Program-made: the position numbers and the translations under genes | Notes under the pieces: model-generated | The model's input: the letters and a program-made list of their open reading frames with translations, nothing else | What the model was told of the DNA's origin: nothing | Databases searched by the model: none | Shown here: piece by piece, positions 52,236-60,447 of the stretch | Position numbering within the stretch: position 1 is the stretch's first letter | Layout of the letters: each line of letters starts with the position of its first letter | Origin: Thermaurantimonas sp046295455 | GTDB lineage: Bacteria > Bacteroidota > Bacteroidia > Flavobacteriales > Schleiferiaceae | DNA: 64,000 nucleotides | Assembly: GCA_046295455.1 (NCBI GenBank) | Contig: JBKBNI010000001.1 | Span: 1-64,000 of the forward strand | Reading direction: 5' to 3'

Positions 52236-53657
52236 CTACGCCAAGGACTCAACCTCCTTATATCCAAAGAGTTTCTTCGTGCGGATAATTTCCTCCACAC
52301 CTTCCGGGAGCATGCTACCCCACCCTTGCTCTCCTTTTTTAATCATCCTTAACACACGTGGCGAAAAAATATGGAGAATATTCGGATCATAGGTCTCAAT
52401 GTCTTTTATACGACCGTTAAAAGTCAGATAATCAAAGAGCGGACGTAGTCTCGGATGCACCCACATGTTTTGAGAATTTTCGAGCGGGCTGTCGTCAGTG
52501 GGTTTTGAGGGGTACACATAAATTTTCAAATCGCGGGAGAACATTATACCCATTGCTTCCAGAATACCCCCGGACAGCGTGCGATAATACTTCTCATTGA
52601 ACACATCTTTGAGACTGGAGACACCTAAAATGATCCCCATGCGAGCCTTTGTAAATTCAGAGAAATAATGGACGAGTTTGTAGTATTCCTGAAAGTTTGA
52701 AATCAACACTTTGTATCCGAGCGAGCAAAGGATTTCAGCCCTGTCCAAAAAGTCCTGCTCGTCAATTTCTCCCTCTGCCCTAAGATTGTTTAAAGTAATC
52801 TCAAACAGAACTTCAACATTGTCCTTTCTTACTTTTGGATCGCGTATGAAGTATTCGTACCCCTTCTTCATCATGTCCATATTTACCTTGGTAACCGGAC
52901 GAAAGCTACCCCGCAGAGCCAAAATATTTTTCTTGTAAAGCAGTCCGGCCGGTAGAAGATTGTTCCCATCCGGCCCGAAAATCACAGCATCGGTAAAGCC
53001 ATTCTTGACCAGCTGAAGCGACAGCAGCCGATTGTCTACACCTTCAAAATCTGGCCCTGAAACATTGATCATGTCAATCTCTACTTTATCCCTGGACAAA
53101 TTATCATAAAGCGATTTCAATAGCTCGTTAGGGTCATTAATTATATGGAAACATGCATATATGAGATTGACTCCCATCACGCCAATGGTCTCTTGTTGGA
53201 GTACTGCTTCATTTTCTTTGAGCCTGACGTGAAAGATAACTTCATTAGGAGGACTATCGGGGGTTAATTGAAATTTACATCCCATCCAGCCGTGGCCTTT
53301 ATATCGCTTGGCAAAATCAATGGTTGCAACAGTATTGGCATAGGTGAAGAAACACTTGTCCGGATTTTTTGAGCGGTCGATTCTTTCTTCCACAAGTCGG
53401 TACTCCTGGGAGAGCATTTTTCTCAGGCGGCTTTCGGTCACATAGCGACCGTCAGGCTCTCTACCATACACTGCATCACTGAAGTCCTTGTCATAGGCAC
53501 TCATCGCCTTGGCTACGGTGCCTGAAGCCCCCCCTACTCTGAAAAAGTGTCGCACTACTTCCTGTCCGGCACCAATTTCGGCAAATGTCCCATAAATGAC
53601 ACTGTTTAAATTGATTTTTAAGGCTTTCTGCTGTGTGGTGAGGATGTAGCGTTCCAT
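52236..53657 (-). CDS. conserved protein of unknown function, 473 residues
   Basis: No signal peptide or transmembrane helix is visible, so it is probably cytoplasmic. Notable segments are INLNSVIYGTFAEIGAGQEV, FFRVGGASGTVAKAMSAYD, TYANTVATIDFAKRYKGHGW, DNRLLSLQLVKNGFTDAVIF, RMGIILGVSSLKDVFNEKYY and WVHPRLRPLFDYL. I recognise it as a widespread uncharacterised Bacteroidota protein, at times labelled TonB-dependent receptor or nucleotidyltransferase in databases; neither label is supported by what I see, since it has no TonB box, plug or barrel. A -7 element lies at 53674-53681. It neighbours DUF2461 on the same strand. Confidence 0.7.
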   Translation of the reverse strand: MERYILTTQQKALKINLNSVIYGTFAEIGAGQEVVRHFFRVGGASGTVAKAMSAYDKDFSDAVYGREPDGRYVTESRLRKMLSQEYRLVEERIDRSKNPDKCFFTYANTVATIDFAKRYKGHGWMGCKFQLTPDSPPNEVIFHVRLKENEAVLQQETIGVMGVNLIYACFHIINDPNELLKSLYDNLSRDKVEIDMINVSGPDFEGVDNRLLSLQLVKNGFTDAVIFGPDGNNLLPAGLLYKKNILALRGSFRPVTKVNMDMMKKGYEYFIRDPKVRKDNVEVLFEITLNNLRAEGEIDEQDFLDRAEILCSLGYKVLISNFQEYYKLVHYFSEFTKARMGIILGVSSLKDVFNEKYYRTLSGGILEAMGIMFSRDLKIYVYPSKPTDDSPLENSQNMWVHPRLRPLFDYLTFNGRIKDIETYDPNILHIFSPRVLRMIKKGEQGWGSMLPEGVEEIIRTKKLFGYKEVESLA

Positions 53658-53673
53658 GTAAATCGGTTTTAAA

Positions 53674-53681
53674 CAAAAATA
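53674..53681 (-). promoter_or_regulatory. Bacteroidota -7 promoter element
   Basis: The minus strand reads TATTTTTG, 17 bases before the ATG at 53657. Confidence 0.5.
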
Positions 53682-53706
53682 CGCCTGAGCTGACGCAGCC
53701 CTCGAA

Positions 53707-54417
53707 TCAATTTTTTAAAAAAGGCTTTAAAATTATCTGCGGCTCATCTTCAGATAAAACCGCTCTGTTCAAAAAGTGAAGAAAATCACGCAACGGCAAG
53801 AGGCGGTCAATCAGCATAGAGACTGTATGTGGGTCTTTTAACTGATTGTATTCCAATGGTGAAGTGGCGGTAAAGGATTTTAGCTTCAAGTACTTAATTG
53901 CAGGATTATTCTCTTCATACCCTTTCGGCGGTCGGGTGAGCATCATCGATTCTTCCATGTCAAGATCCCCGTAATACTTTACAAATTGGGTTTCATGGAG
54001 AATTTCAGTAAATTCATCCCAGCACAGATCTATGTCTTTTCGGATTTTTTTTAGCATTGGTGCCGGCGGCATATACATTCCACCGCCTACGAAACTTTCC
54101 TCCTGATCAAAGTGAATGTAATATCCGGCTAAGTCACCTTTTCTTCCATCGGGGGCAAAACCAAGGGATATGTGGGTCTTGTAGGGTCGCTTATCCGGGG
54201 AGAAGCGGATATCCCGATTGATTCTGAACAGACACTGAGAGGGTTTTGTATTGGCAAGGTGTGGGTCATGTCTTTTAATTGCCTGAAGAATTTTCTCGGC
54301 TGCAGTCAACAGTTCACTTCGATATTTTTCGTAAGAATCTCTGTTCTGAGCAAACCATTCTTTATGGTTGTTGTCACGCAATTGCGCCAAAAAATCCAAG
54401 CTGTTTTCGGATAACAT
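53707..54417 (-). CDS. DUF2461 (TIGR02453) family protein
   Basis: 236 residues. Family signatures are LDFLAQLRDNNHKEWFAQNRDSY at the N-terminus, PSQCLFRINRDIRFSPDKRPYKTHISLGF, and GYYIHFDQEESFVGGGMYMP. Function is unknown, and the protein is cytoplasmic. It is separate from the next gene by 49 bases and may share its transcript. Confidence 0.85.
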   Translation of the reverse strand: MLSENSLDFLAQLRDNNHKEWFAQNRDSYEKYRSELLTAAEKILQAIKRHDPHLANTKPSQCLFRINRDIRFSPDKRPYKTHISLGFAPDGRKGDLAGYYIHFDQEESFVGGGMYMPPAPMLKKIRKDIDLCWDEFTEILHETQFVKYYGDLDMEESMMLTRPPKGYEENNPAIKYLKLKSFTATSPLEYNQLKDPHTVSMLIDRLLPLRDFLHFLNRAVLSEDEPQIILKPFLKN

Positions 54418-54499
54418 AATTTGAGGTTAAATGTGTTTTAGTTGAAATATTTGAGATATTCATTTCGTTTAAACAATATATAGAAAAAAATGTGCGCCT

Positions 54500-54649
54500 A
54501 TGCAAAAAACATCTACCCCATCGATCAAAAATTCGGATCTCTCTTCCAAAAAACCAAAAAAATCTACCATTGACCGCTTAATTGCCTATTCAAAATCGGT
54601 AGTGGTGGTATCCTCCTGTAAAGAAAAGTGGCTGGTCAATCTGAATTAA
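54500..54649 (+). CDS. small 49-residue protein, candidate
   Basis: ATG at 54500 opens a 49-codon frame ending in TAA at 54649. The protein is basic at its N-terminus (SSKKPKKSTIDRLIAYSKSV) and ends VSSCKEKWLVNLN. The pattern S-T-I-D-x-L-x-x-Y-S-K-S followed by a short hydrophobic strand resembles small proteins I recall from other Bacteroidota, where the sequence is close to PSKETIDFLLxYSKxL. That recall is the main support. It lies between the divergent DUF2461 and the TerC gene. No signal peptide is seen. Confidence 0.4.
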   Translation: MQKTSTPSIKNSDLSSKKPKKSTIDRLIAYSKSVVVVSSCKEKWLVNLN

Positions 54650-54721
54650 CGAATTATTACATTTAACTTCAATTGAGCCTTGCCACTCAACCCATAGCTA
54701 TCTGAATACATTTGCTGCGGA

Positions 54722-55783
54722 ATGGGTATGAGCGAACAGATTTTTTTTGCCGTTTTTTTGGGGGGTGTTTTTTTTATCCTCGCCTTCGATCTAGGGATTT
54801 TTCATCGGGAAAAACATGAAGTTTCCTTCCGAGAAGCCCTCTTTTGGACGGGATTGTGGTTCGGTCTGTCCATTGGTTTTTACTTTTTTTTGAAATCCTA
54901 TGGCCATTGGATACACAATCCAGAAACGATTGACGAGCTTATTTACATCACCGAAAAGTACCGCCAGAAGCTCGATATTACCGGACTATCTTTCGAAAAG
55001 GCGCTTCAACAGTATCGAAACATCATTGCCCTGGAATATCTGACGGGATATTTTATTGAGTACAGCTTGTCTGCCGACAATCTTTTTGTTATCCTTATGA
55101 TATTCCGAAGTTTCGGAGTTCAAAAGAGGGATTATAAAACCATTTTGATCTGGGGGATCCTGGGTGCAGTCGTATTCCGGTTTGTTTTTATCTTCCTAGG
55201 TGCGGAGTTAATCCAAAGATTTCACTTTCTGCTTTACTTATTTGGTGCTTTTCTGATCTATTCAGGATTCAAAATTTTAACCAGTAAAAAGGAAGACAAC
55301 CAGATTACTCCGGAAGGTCACCCTCTGGTGAAGTTTACGAGTACATATTTAAATGTCTTTCCGCGAAATGTGAAATCGATATTGGTGTTTCGCCATCCCG
55401 GAGAGCGCAGGACGTACGTCACGCCCTTGTTTATCGTGCTGCTTATCGTCGAGTTTAGTGATATAATTTTTGCAGTAGACAGTGTGCCGGCTATTTTCTC
55501 CATCACGCTTGATCCGTACATTGTGTTTTTTTCAAACATTTTTGCCATTTTGGGTCTCAGAAGTTTGTTCTTTCTTCTGGCTAAAGTCGTGGATTTGTTT
55601 CATTATCTGACATATGGTCTTGGTGTTCTACTGATTTTCATAGGTTTAAAACTTGTGTTTGAGCACTTTTTTGATGATCTAGGAATTCATGCATTAGAAT
55701 CGCTGATGGTAGTGCTCAGCATACTGACCATTTCTATACTGGCCAGTTTAATTCGTTTTAAATTCTATAAGATTTCTGATTAA
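54722..55783 (+). CDS. TerC family integral membrane protein
   Basis: 353 residues with about nine transmembrane helices. Signatures are the early FILAFDLGIFHREKHEVSFREAL, the acidic FIEYSLSADNLFVILMIFRSF and the mirrored FSDIIFAVDSVPAIFSI, each with the conserved Asp/Glu residues in the membrane. Relatives (TerC, Alx) are linked to tellurite resistance, manganese homeostasis and pH response; metal export is the most likely role here. No other ter gene is nearby, and I saw no yybP-ykoY-like riboswitch in the 70-base leader. Confidence 0.88.
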   Translation: MGMSEQIFFAVFLGGVFFILAFDLGIFHREKHEVSFREALFWTGLWFGLSIGFYFFLKSYGHWIHNPETIDELIYITEKYRQKLDITGLSFEKALQQYRNIIALEYLTGYFIEYSLSADNLFVILMIFRSFGVQKRDYKTILIWGILGAVVFRFVFIFLGAELIQRFHFLLYLFGAFLIYSGFKILTSKKEDNQITPEGHPLVKFTSTYLNVFPRNVKSILVFRHPGERRTYVTPLFIVLLIVEFSDIIFAVDSVPAIFSITLDPYIVFFSNIFAILGLRSLFFLLAKVVDLFHYLTYGLGVLLIFIGLKLVFEHFFDDLGIHALESLMVVLSILTISILASLIRFKFYKISD

Positions 55784-56190
55784 ACGCTGCATTCCTGATA
55801 TTTGTGAATTTTGAATCGCTAAGTGACGAGGCTTTCTTTACTGTTTAGATGCCATCGAACAGTCCAACAGTTAAACCGGTGTCTTGTCAGAAGGTCATGT
55901 CTGTCAGGTAAAACCCGTCTTTTTTAGGAAAGTACCGAGCTGCTGATAACCATAACACGACAAGCCCTGTGTTTGTCAATAGGTTTTTCATCCATGAGTT
56001 CTAAGGCTATTTGTTTCTTTTGGCAGGGCTTTACAACTTTTTTCAATCACCCATCGGGCTGCCTCTGAATCTCATGACAGCTCCGCATGCATCCGTTCGG
56101 GTTGAGCATTTTCCTCTTCCAGTGTTCTGAGCCTTATGAGTTCGTTTCACCCAAATGATGCAATAAGAAAACCGGTTATACTGCAAAGCA
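55784..56190 (-). pseudogene. decayed IS3-family transposase remnant, left copy
   Basis: Reading the minus strand from about 56140 gives LRTLEEENAQPERMHAELS, then a stop, then EAARWVIEKSCKALPKETNS. This matches the LEEEN...LK-type coiled coil and downstream sequence of IS3 OrfA. After a frameshift the next frame gives ELMDEKPIDKHRACRVM and KRRVLPDRHD (55900-56000), which matches the start of IS3 OrfB (consensus ...RRACRVxGxSRS). Stops and shifts break all frames. No terminal repeats could be fixed. The region between the TerC gene and 55880 shows nothing else. The orientation is the same as the remnant at 60012-60335. Confidence 0.6.
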
Positions 56191-56239
56191 TTTGTATTTG
56201 TGTTTTAGCCATCAATTCATGGAAATAACCACTTGGGAT

Positions 56240-56335
56240 CAACCAAGTTGTTTTACCTCGATGGCAATTAACGACATTGGAGCTGTTTTTAATGGGTTTG
56301 TTTCCTCTGTGTTTCTCTGTATTCTCTGTGGTTAT
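56240..56335. repeat. NHREHRE-type repeat, possibly a degraded GxxExxY flank
   Basis: On the minus strand 56302-56335 reads as a quasi-tandem of ACAGAGAA-like units (ATAACCACAGAGAATACAGA and so on). One frame gives NHREYRETQR, the pattern found next to GxxExxY genes in many bacteria. Neighbouring minus-strand sequence gives NPLKTAPMSLIAIEVKQLG before a stop, faintly like a GxxExxY N-terminus. The likeness of that second part is weak. Confidence 0.4.
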
Positions 56336-56471
56336 ATTTTTTTTTGTAACAGTGACTTCATAGGTACTTTGTCTTTCTGGATGCCTCCAGAAGATTTCTA
56401 ATGCATAAATTGGGTTTAATTACATTTACAATCGAAATGAAAAGGATTTCAGACTTATGGCTGCTGAAACT

Positions 56472-56507
56472 AAAAAAGGCAGACGAAGAATTGCGCCTGC
56501 CTTTTTT
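56472..56507 (-). terminator. intrinsic terminator of the CHRD gene
   Basis: AAAAAAGGCAG pairs with CTGCCTTTTTT around a 14-base loop. It can act on both strands and ends 16 bases beyond the CHRD stop at 56523. Confidence 0.75.
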
Positions 56508-56522
56508 ATGCAATGGATCAGA

Positions 56523-58367
56523 TTACTTTTTTATAAACTTTCTCACTGTTTGTTTATCGCCCGATTGTACTTTAACGAAGTATAGTCCGCTCACTAGATT
56601 AGCAGTGCTGATAGATTGATTTATACTGCCTTGATTGGAATTGAATTCAGCAAAATAAACTTGTTTACCTAAAACATCTGTAATACTTACCTTAAAGGTT
56701 TGGTTTCCGGCATCATCAATATTAATATTCAAAATTTCTGTTGCCGGATTAGGATAGATGTTTAGCATATAAAAAGGAGATGACAAATTATCTTCGATAC
56801 CAATGGTTACATTGTAGCAAGTAAATCCTCTCATCACCTGTCCTCTTATTTCTCCGTTTGGATTAGCCATGGTATGCACATTTACATAAACACTGTCGTT
56901 TCGGAATTGGATTGAATTGGCAAGCGTGAAAGGCGTTGCATTTGTACTTTGCCAATATCCGAATGCCCCGTTATTCATCCAAAATGGAGTTAAATCAAAA
57001 AGCACTCCTCCGACTTGTCCCATAACCCCTTTATGAAAATGTGCTGCTGTGGGTGTAAGTCCATTTCCAACAATCATGAAATGTGCATTGTCCTGGTCAC
57101 GATCAATGGAAACCAAACCCGAACCGCTTGCAGAGGTTGTAACTGGCGGAACTTCTTGCATTCCGTCCATTGAAAAGGTATAACCTTCCCGCGCTAAACG
57201 GTAGACTTGTCCTCTAATTTCGCCATTTGGATTGGCTGAAGTATGAAGGTTTATATAAATTTCTCCTCTCAAAAATTTATTAACAAGCGAAGTTGTCAGA
57301 GAAGCTCCGGTAATTTTCCCGGTTATTCGGTTTCCCATAATATCGGGCGACATATCAAACACAACGCCTCCGTTATTACCAACAGCAGCATTGTGAAAGT
57401 GAGCACCTGTTATAGGTCCACTGAGATTATTTGCTGCCACATCATACCATAGAGTATCGAAAGTTGTATTTAGCATAAGTGTAGCTGAACCGCTGGCATT
57501 GGTCATAACGGGAGGCACTTCCTGAGTCCCATCAAGTGATGCATCAAAATACAGATATTTTTTATTATTCAAAAGCTGCGCTCTTATTTCACCTCCGGGA
57601 TTTGCAGCCGTGTGCACATTCAGATAAATCTTGGAAGCCATCATACTGTCAATAACAGATTGTGATGGAGCTGCAATCGTTCCAGATATGACATTTCCGT
57701 TTATAAAAGATGATAAGTCAACTGCTACTCCTCCTACTGTTCCGCTGGTTCCAAAATGTAGATGTGCCGCTGTGATTGCTCCGCTCAGTCCTTGAGTAAT
57801 TACATTGAATTTGATTTTGGATAAATCTTTAGAAAGATTAAAAACCCCAACTCCATAAGCCATTGTGGACACAGGTGGAACCTCCTGGCTTCCGTCCAGG
57901 ATCGCCGAAAAGCTCCAATCGGTTTCAAGATACAACTGTCCTCTTATTTCTCCACCCGGATGTGCAGAAGTGTGCACATTCAGATAGAACTTCCCGCTCA
58001 GTAATTTCGAAATATTTGTTTTTGAAACAGCCGATCCTGTCAAAGTGGCAACAATCCTGTTGCCTGCGACAAACGGAGTAAGATCTATCACCACCCCGCC
58101 ATTAACTCCCGGATCACCTTCGTGAACATGAATGCCTGTGATAGGTCCGCTTAAGCCGGTAACGGTGATGTTTACGCAGATTGTGTCGCGTGTTGCATTT
58201 ATCATAAAGCTGGCAACACCCAGCGCATTTGTGGAAACGGCAGGAACCTCCTGCGCTCCGTCTAGTTTAGCCGAAACTAAAAGATTGTCTTTTAAATGGC
58301 CGGCCTTTGCATTGAAAGCAAAGAGAATCAAAGCAAATACAGTTGAAAGTAATTTTCCTTTTTTCAT
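56523..58367 (-). CDS. secreted protein with four CHRD repeats and T9SS sorting domain
   Basis: 614 residues. The signal peptide is MKKGKLLSTVFALILFAFNAKAG; an in-frame TTG at 58409 is rejected because it adds a non-hydrophobic leader. Four CHRD units of about 125 residues follow, each with LDGxQEVPxVxTxAxG at its start and a VHTxANPxGEIRGQ close (SAKLDGAQEVPAVSTNALG, AILDGSQEVPPVSTMAYG, ASLDGTQEVPPVMTNASG, FSMDGMQEVPPVTTSASG). The C-terminus is a T9SS domain (IYPNPATEILNINIDD, LVSGLYFVKVQSGDKQTVRKF). CHRD, from chordin, is of unknown biochemical function; the HVHEG/HxHxG positions may bind metal. The gene lies 101 bases after the anti-sigma gene, so the sigma factor may control it. Confidence 0.85.
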   Translation of the reverse strand: MKKGKLLSTVFALILFAFNAKAGHLKDNLLVSAKLDGAQEVPAVSTNALGVASFMINATRDTICVNITVTGLSGPITGIHVHEGDPGVNGGVVIDLTPFVAGNRIVATLTGSAVSKTNISKLLSGKFYLNVHTSAHPGGEIRGQLYLETDWSFSAILDGSQEVPPVSTMAYGVGVFNLSKDLSKIKFNVITQGLSGAITAAHLHFGTSGTVGGVAVDLSSFINGNVISGTIAAPSQSVIDSMMASKIYLNVHTAANPGGEIRAQLLNNKKYLYFDASLDGTQEVPPVMTNASGSATLMLNTTFDTLWYDVAANNLSGPITGAHFHNAAVGNNGGVVFDMSPDIMGNRITGKITGASLTTSLVNKFLRGEIYINLHTSANPNGEIRGQVYRLAREGYTFSMDGMQEVPPVTTSASGSGLVSIDRDQDNAHFMIVGNGLTPTAAHFHKGVMGQVGGVLFDLTPFWMNNGAFGYWQSTNATPFTLANSIQFRNDSVYVNVHTMANPNGEIRGQVMRGFTCYNVTIGIEDNLSSPFYMLNIYPNPATEILNINIDDAGNQTFKVSITDVLGKQVYFAEFNSNQGSINQSISTANLVSGLYFVKVQSGDKQTVRKFIKK

Positions 58368-58468
58368 TTTAATTGGTTTTAAGTTTTTATTGAATTTTGA
58401 AATCTCCAATACTTACGATTAAAACTTAAAATCGGATTGAGTAGAAAGGAAAAAAATCGAACAGTTGG

Positions 58469-59284
58469 CTATAATTGGCCAATCACATACATCGCATCCA
58501 AAGTAGGAGAAGGGCTTCCGCCTTTCTTCTCAAGCGTAATGGCGAAAGCCTGAGCAGATTCAATGGTTTTCATTTTTTGAACTGCATTTAAACTTGATTC
58601 ATCTACCTCAAAAACCCCCGCATCAACCGGCTTACCATCAGTTATTGCCCATAATTGATATTGTTTATCAGACGGAGGATCAGGTAAATTATTTACGGCT
58701 AAATAAATTTCTTTCGAATCTTTATTCCAAAAAACCGTTACACGGGCATCCGAAAATTGAGGAACGCCTTTTAATACAATGCTTTCTGTTGCCGGCTGCA
58801 ACAGAAAAGCCAATTCATTTTGCGTTTGCTCCAAAACTGTTTTTTGAATTTGAAACTCCTTGGCATAATATTCTTTCTCGGTGTTTATCGCTTTAAGTTC
58901 TTTTTGTACAGACTGCAATTTTGTAAATAAAGTAATATTTAATATTGAAGATCCTATTAAAAATATTACTGATGCTGCAACAAGCCATTTTCTATAATTG
59001 TATCGATTTACCCGAATGATTTTCGCACTTTCTCCCTGTTTATCATGTGCTACCTTCTCTTCTTTTTGAATAGTTGACCAGATTTTTTCCTTTAATGATG
59101 GCGGAGGGTTTATCTTATACTTGGTTGCATAGTGTTCCAACGAATATTGAATAGCCCTGATTTCTTCCTGTATTTCAGGATGCAATTTACTAAGGCGCTC
59201 AACTTCACGTACATCTTGTTCAGAAGCCAAGCCGAGAACATAATCCACCAGGATGCCAGATGATATGTATTTTTTAATGTCCAA
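58469..59284 (-). CDS. RskA-type anti-sigma factor
   Basis: 271 residues. The N-terminal cytoplasmic anti-sigma region (ILVDYVLGLASEQDVREVERLSKLHPEI) matches the short ZAS-like/RskA start. A single transmembrane helix (LVAASVIFLIGSSILNITLF) is near residue 110, followed by a coiled-coil and a periplasmic RskA domain (ITDGKPVDAGVFEVD, FAITLEKKGGSPSPT). RskA proteins hold an ECF sigma factor inactive until periplasmic proteolysis. The start overlaps the sigma stop by 11 bases, a typical sigma/anti-sigma coupling. Confidence 0.88.
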   Translation of the reverse strand: MDIKKYISSGILVDYVLGLASEQDVREVERLSKLHPEIQEEIRAIQYSLEHYATKYKINPPPSLKEKIWSTIQKEEKVAHDKQGESAKIIRVNRYNYRKWLVAASVIFLIGSSILNITLFTKLQSVQKELKAINTEKEYYAKEFQIQKTVLEQTQNELAFLLQPATESIVLKGVPQFSDARVTVFWNKDSKEIYLAVNNLPDPPSDKQYQLWAITDGKPVDAGVFEVDESSLNAVQKMKTIESAQAFAITLEKKGGSPSPTLDAMYVIGQL

Positions 59285-59828
59285 TTGATTGTTCTTTTAA
59301 TAATTCTCTTAATTGTCTTATTGCAGTGCGTACTCTAGTCTTCAGCGTTCCCAAAGGTAAATTTAACTCCTGTGAAGCTTCTTCATGAGTATATCCTGAA
59401 AAATAAATGGTTTCTATAACTTCTTTATGTTCAGGTTTCAGGTTTGCTACTATTTCTTTTATCCCTATATGGTCAAAATTTTTAGTATACGTTTGTTCAT
59501 TAGTAATACCTACGATTTCATCGTTTAAACGGATTTTATATTTAACATGTTTAGAGCGGTTAAAATCAATAGCGCTGTTTCGGATAATGTTAAGCATCCA
59601 TGTGAACAAGGTTCCTTTTGTACAGTCATAGGTAGAAATATTTTTCCAAATCTTAATAAATGAATCCTGTAAAACATCCTGTGCCGATTCTTCTGAATTT
59701 ACAATTTTAAGAATAATGCCGTAAAGGATGGGAGAGTAGTTGTCATAAAGCATATTAAATGCCTCTTTGTCCTTGCTTTTTAGCAAATCAACCAATTGTT
59801 CCTCGCTGTATTTTTTTTTTATCGACAA
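59274..59828 (-). CDS. ECF RNA polymerase sigma factor
   Basis: 184 residues, the usual ECF length. Region 2 runs from LYDNYSPILYGIILKIV through AQDVLQDSFIKIWKNI to the -10-binding FTWMLNIIRNSAID. Region 4 has GYTHEEASQELNLPLGTLKTRVRTAI. It resembles SigK-type factors paired with RskA. The start is TTG at 59828, followed after five bases by a run of ten A coding for IKKK. A promoter (TTG-N20-TACTTTTG) lies at 59903-59933. It heads the cassette containing the anti-sigma and CHRD genes. Confidence 0.9.
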   Translation of the reverse strand: MSIKKKYSEEQLVDLLKSKDKEAFNMLYDNYSPILYGIILKIVNSEESAQDVLQDSFIKIWKNISTYDCTKGTLFTWMLNIIRNSAIDFNRSKHVKYKIRLNDEIVGITNEQTYTKNFDHIGIKEIVANLKPEHKEVIETIYFSGYTHEEASQELNLPLGTLKTRVRTAIRQLRELLKEQSIGH

Positions 59829-59902
59829 AATATTTATCTTTTTTAAAGGTTTTGTTGCAGCATATTACCAGTACTGAGTAAGCTCCCTGTTTTATTAAAA
59901 TT

Positions 59903-59933
59903 CAAAAGTAGATTTTTTTAACATTCATATCAA
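59903..59933 (-). promoter_or_regulatory. Bacteroidota promoter (TTG-N20-TACTTTTG) for the sigma-anti-sigma-CHRD cassette
   Basis: On the minus strand TTG at 59933-59931 is followed after 20 bases by TACTTTTG at 59910-59903. The predicted leader to the TTG start at 59828 is about 68 bases. It looks like a housekeeping promoter, so the pair would be transcribed without prior activation. Confidence 0.6.
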
Positions 59934-60011
59934 ATTTTTTTCAAATTATTTACTACCAATGATGGTGAAATGGGGTAACCTTTGCTTAGGCTTGTGAGTT
60001 TGAAAGTTTTC

Positions 60012-60335
60012 GAATTTCAACATCATCGGTATTTTTTCTCCTAATACTTCCTGTGGTCTTAGGTAGTTATAGTCATGTATTCAAGCTGCTTTTAACAGAA
60101 TAATCAACTTCTATGTGCAGGACTTCCCGATTATAGTCGTCCATGCTAATAAAACAACAAAACTTGCGACCATAATCTAATACATCACTGATAAAATCCA
60201 CGCTCCATGTATGATCGATATGGGGGCTCGCTCTAAGTTGTGTTTTGTTCTTTGCGGTAAATGCTTTTTGACTTTTCTTCTTAAACTTAGTCCTGGCTGC
60301 TTGTACGCCCCATGTGCTTGATCGTGATTAACCCT
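60012..60335 (-). pseudogene. decayed IS3-family OrfB transposase remnant, right copy
   Basis: Minus-strand translation gives RVNHDQAHGAYKQPGLSLRR then KVKKHLPQRTKHNLERAPI, typical of the IS3 OrfB region before the catalytic core. After a one-base shift it gives DHTWSVDFISDVLDYGRKF and MDDYNREVLHIEVDYSVKSS (rve core, first Asp). The DNGPEF segment with the second Asp and the catalytic Glu are missing, and the frame resumes with DYNYLRPQEVLGEKIPM, the OrfB C-terminus. So it is internally deleted and shifted, and dead. Flanking sequence 59829-60011 and 60336-60447 shows no gene. Confidence 0.75.
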
Positions 60336-60447
60336 TGACTTGTACTATGTCAACTCTCTATTGCTGAATTTGGGTTTAAGGTTATTACTTTTTTTAATTT
60401 TAAACTATACTATTTTTAGACGCACATTACATTGTTGAGAGTTGAAA

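Noticed and set aside
54650..54721. A metal riboswitch before terC (yybP-ykoY type).
   Set aside because: The 70-base leader lacks the expected paired stems and conserved loop bases.
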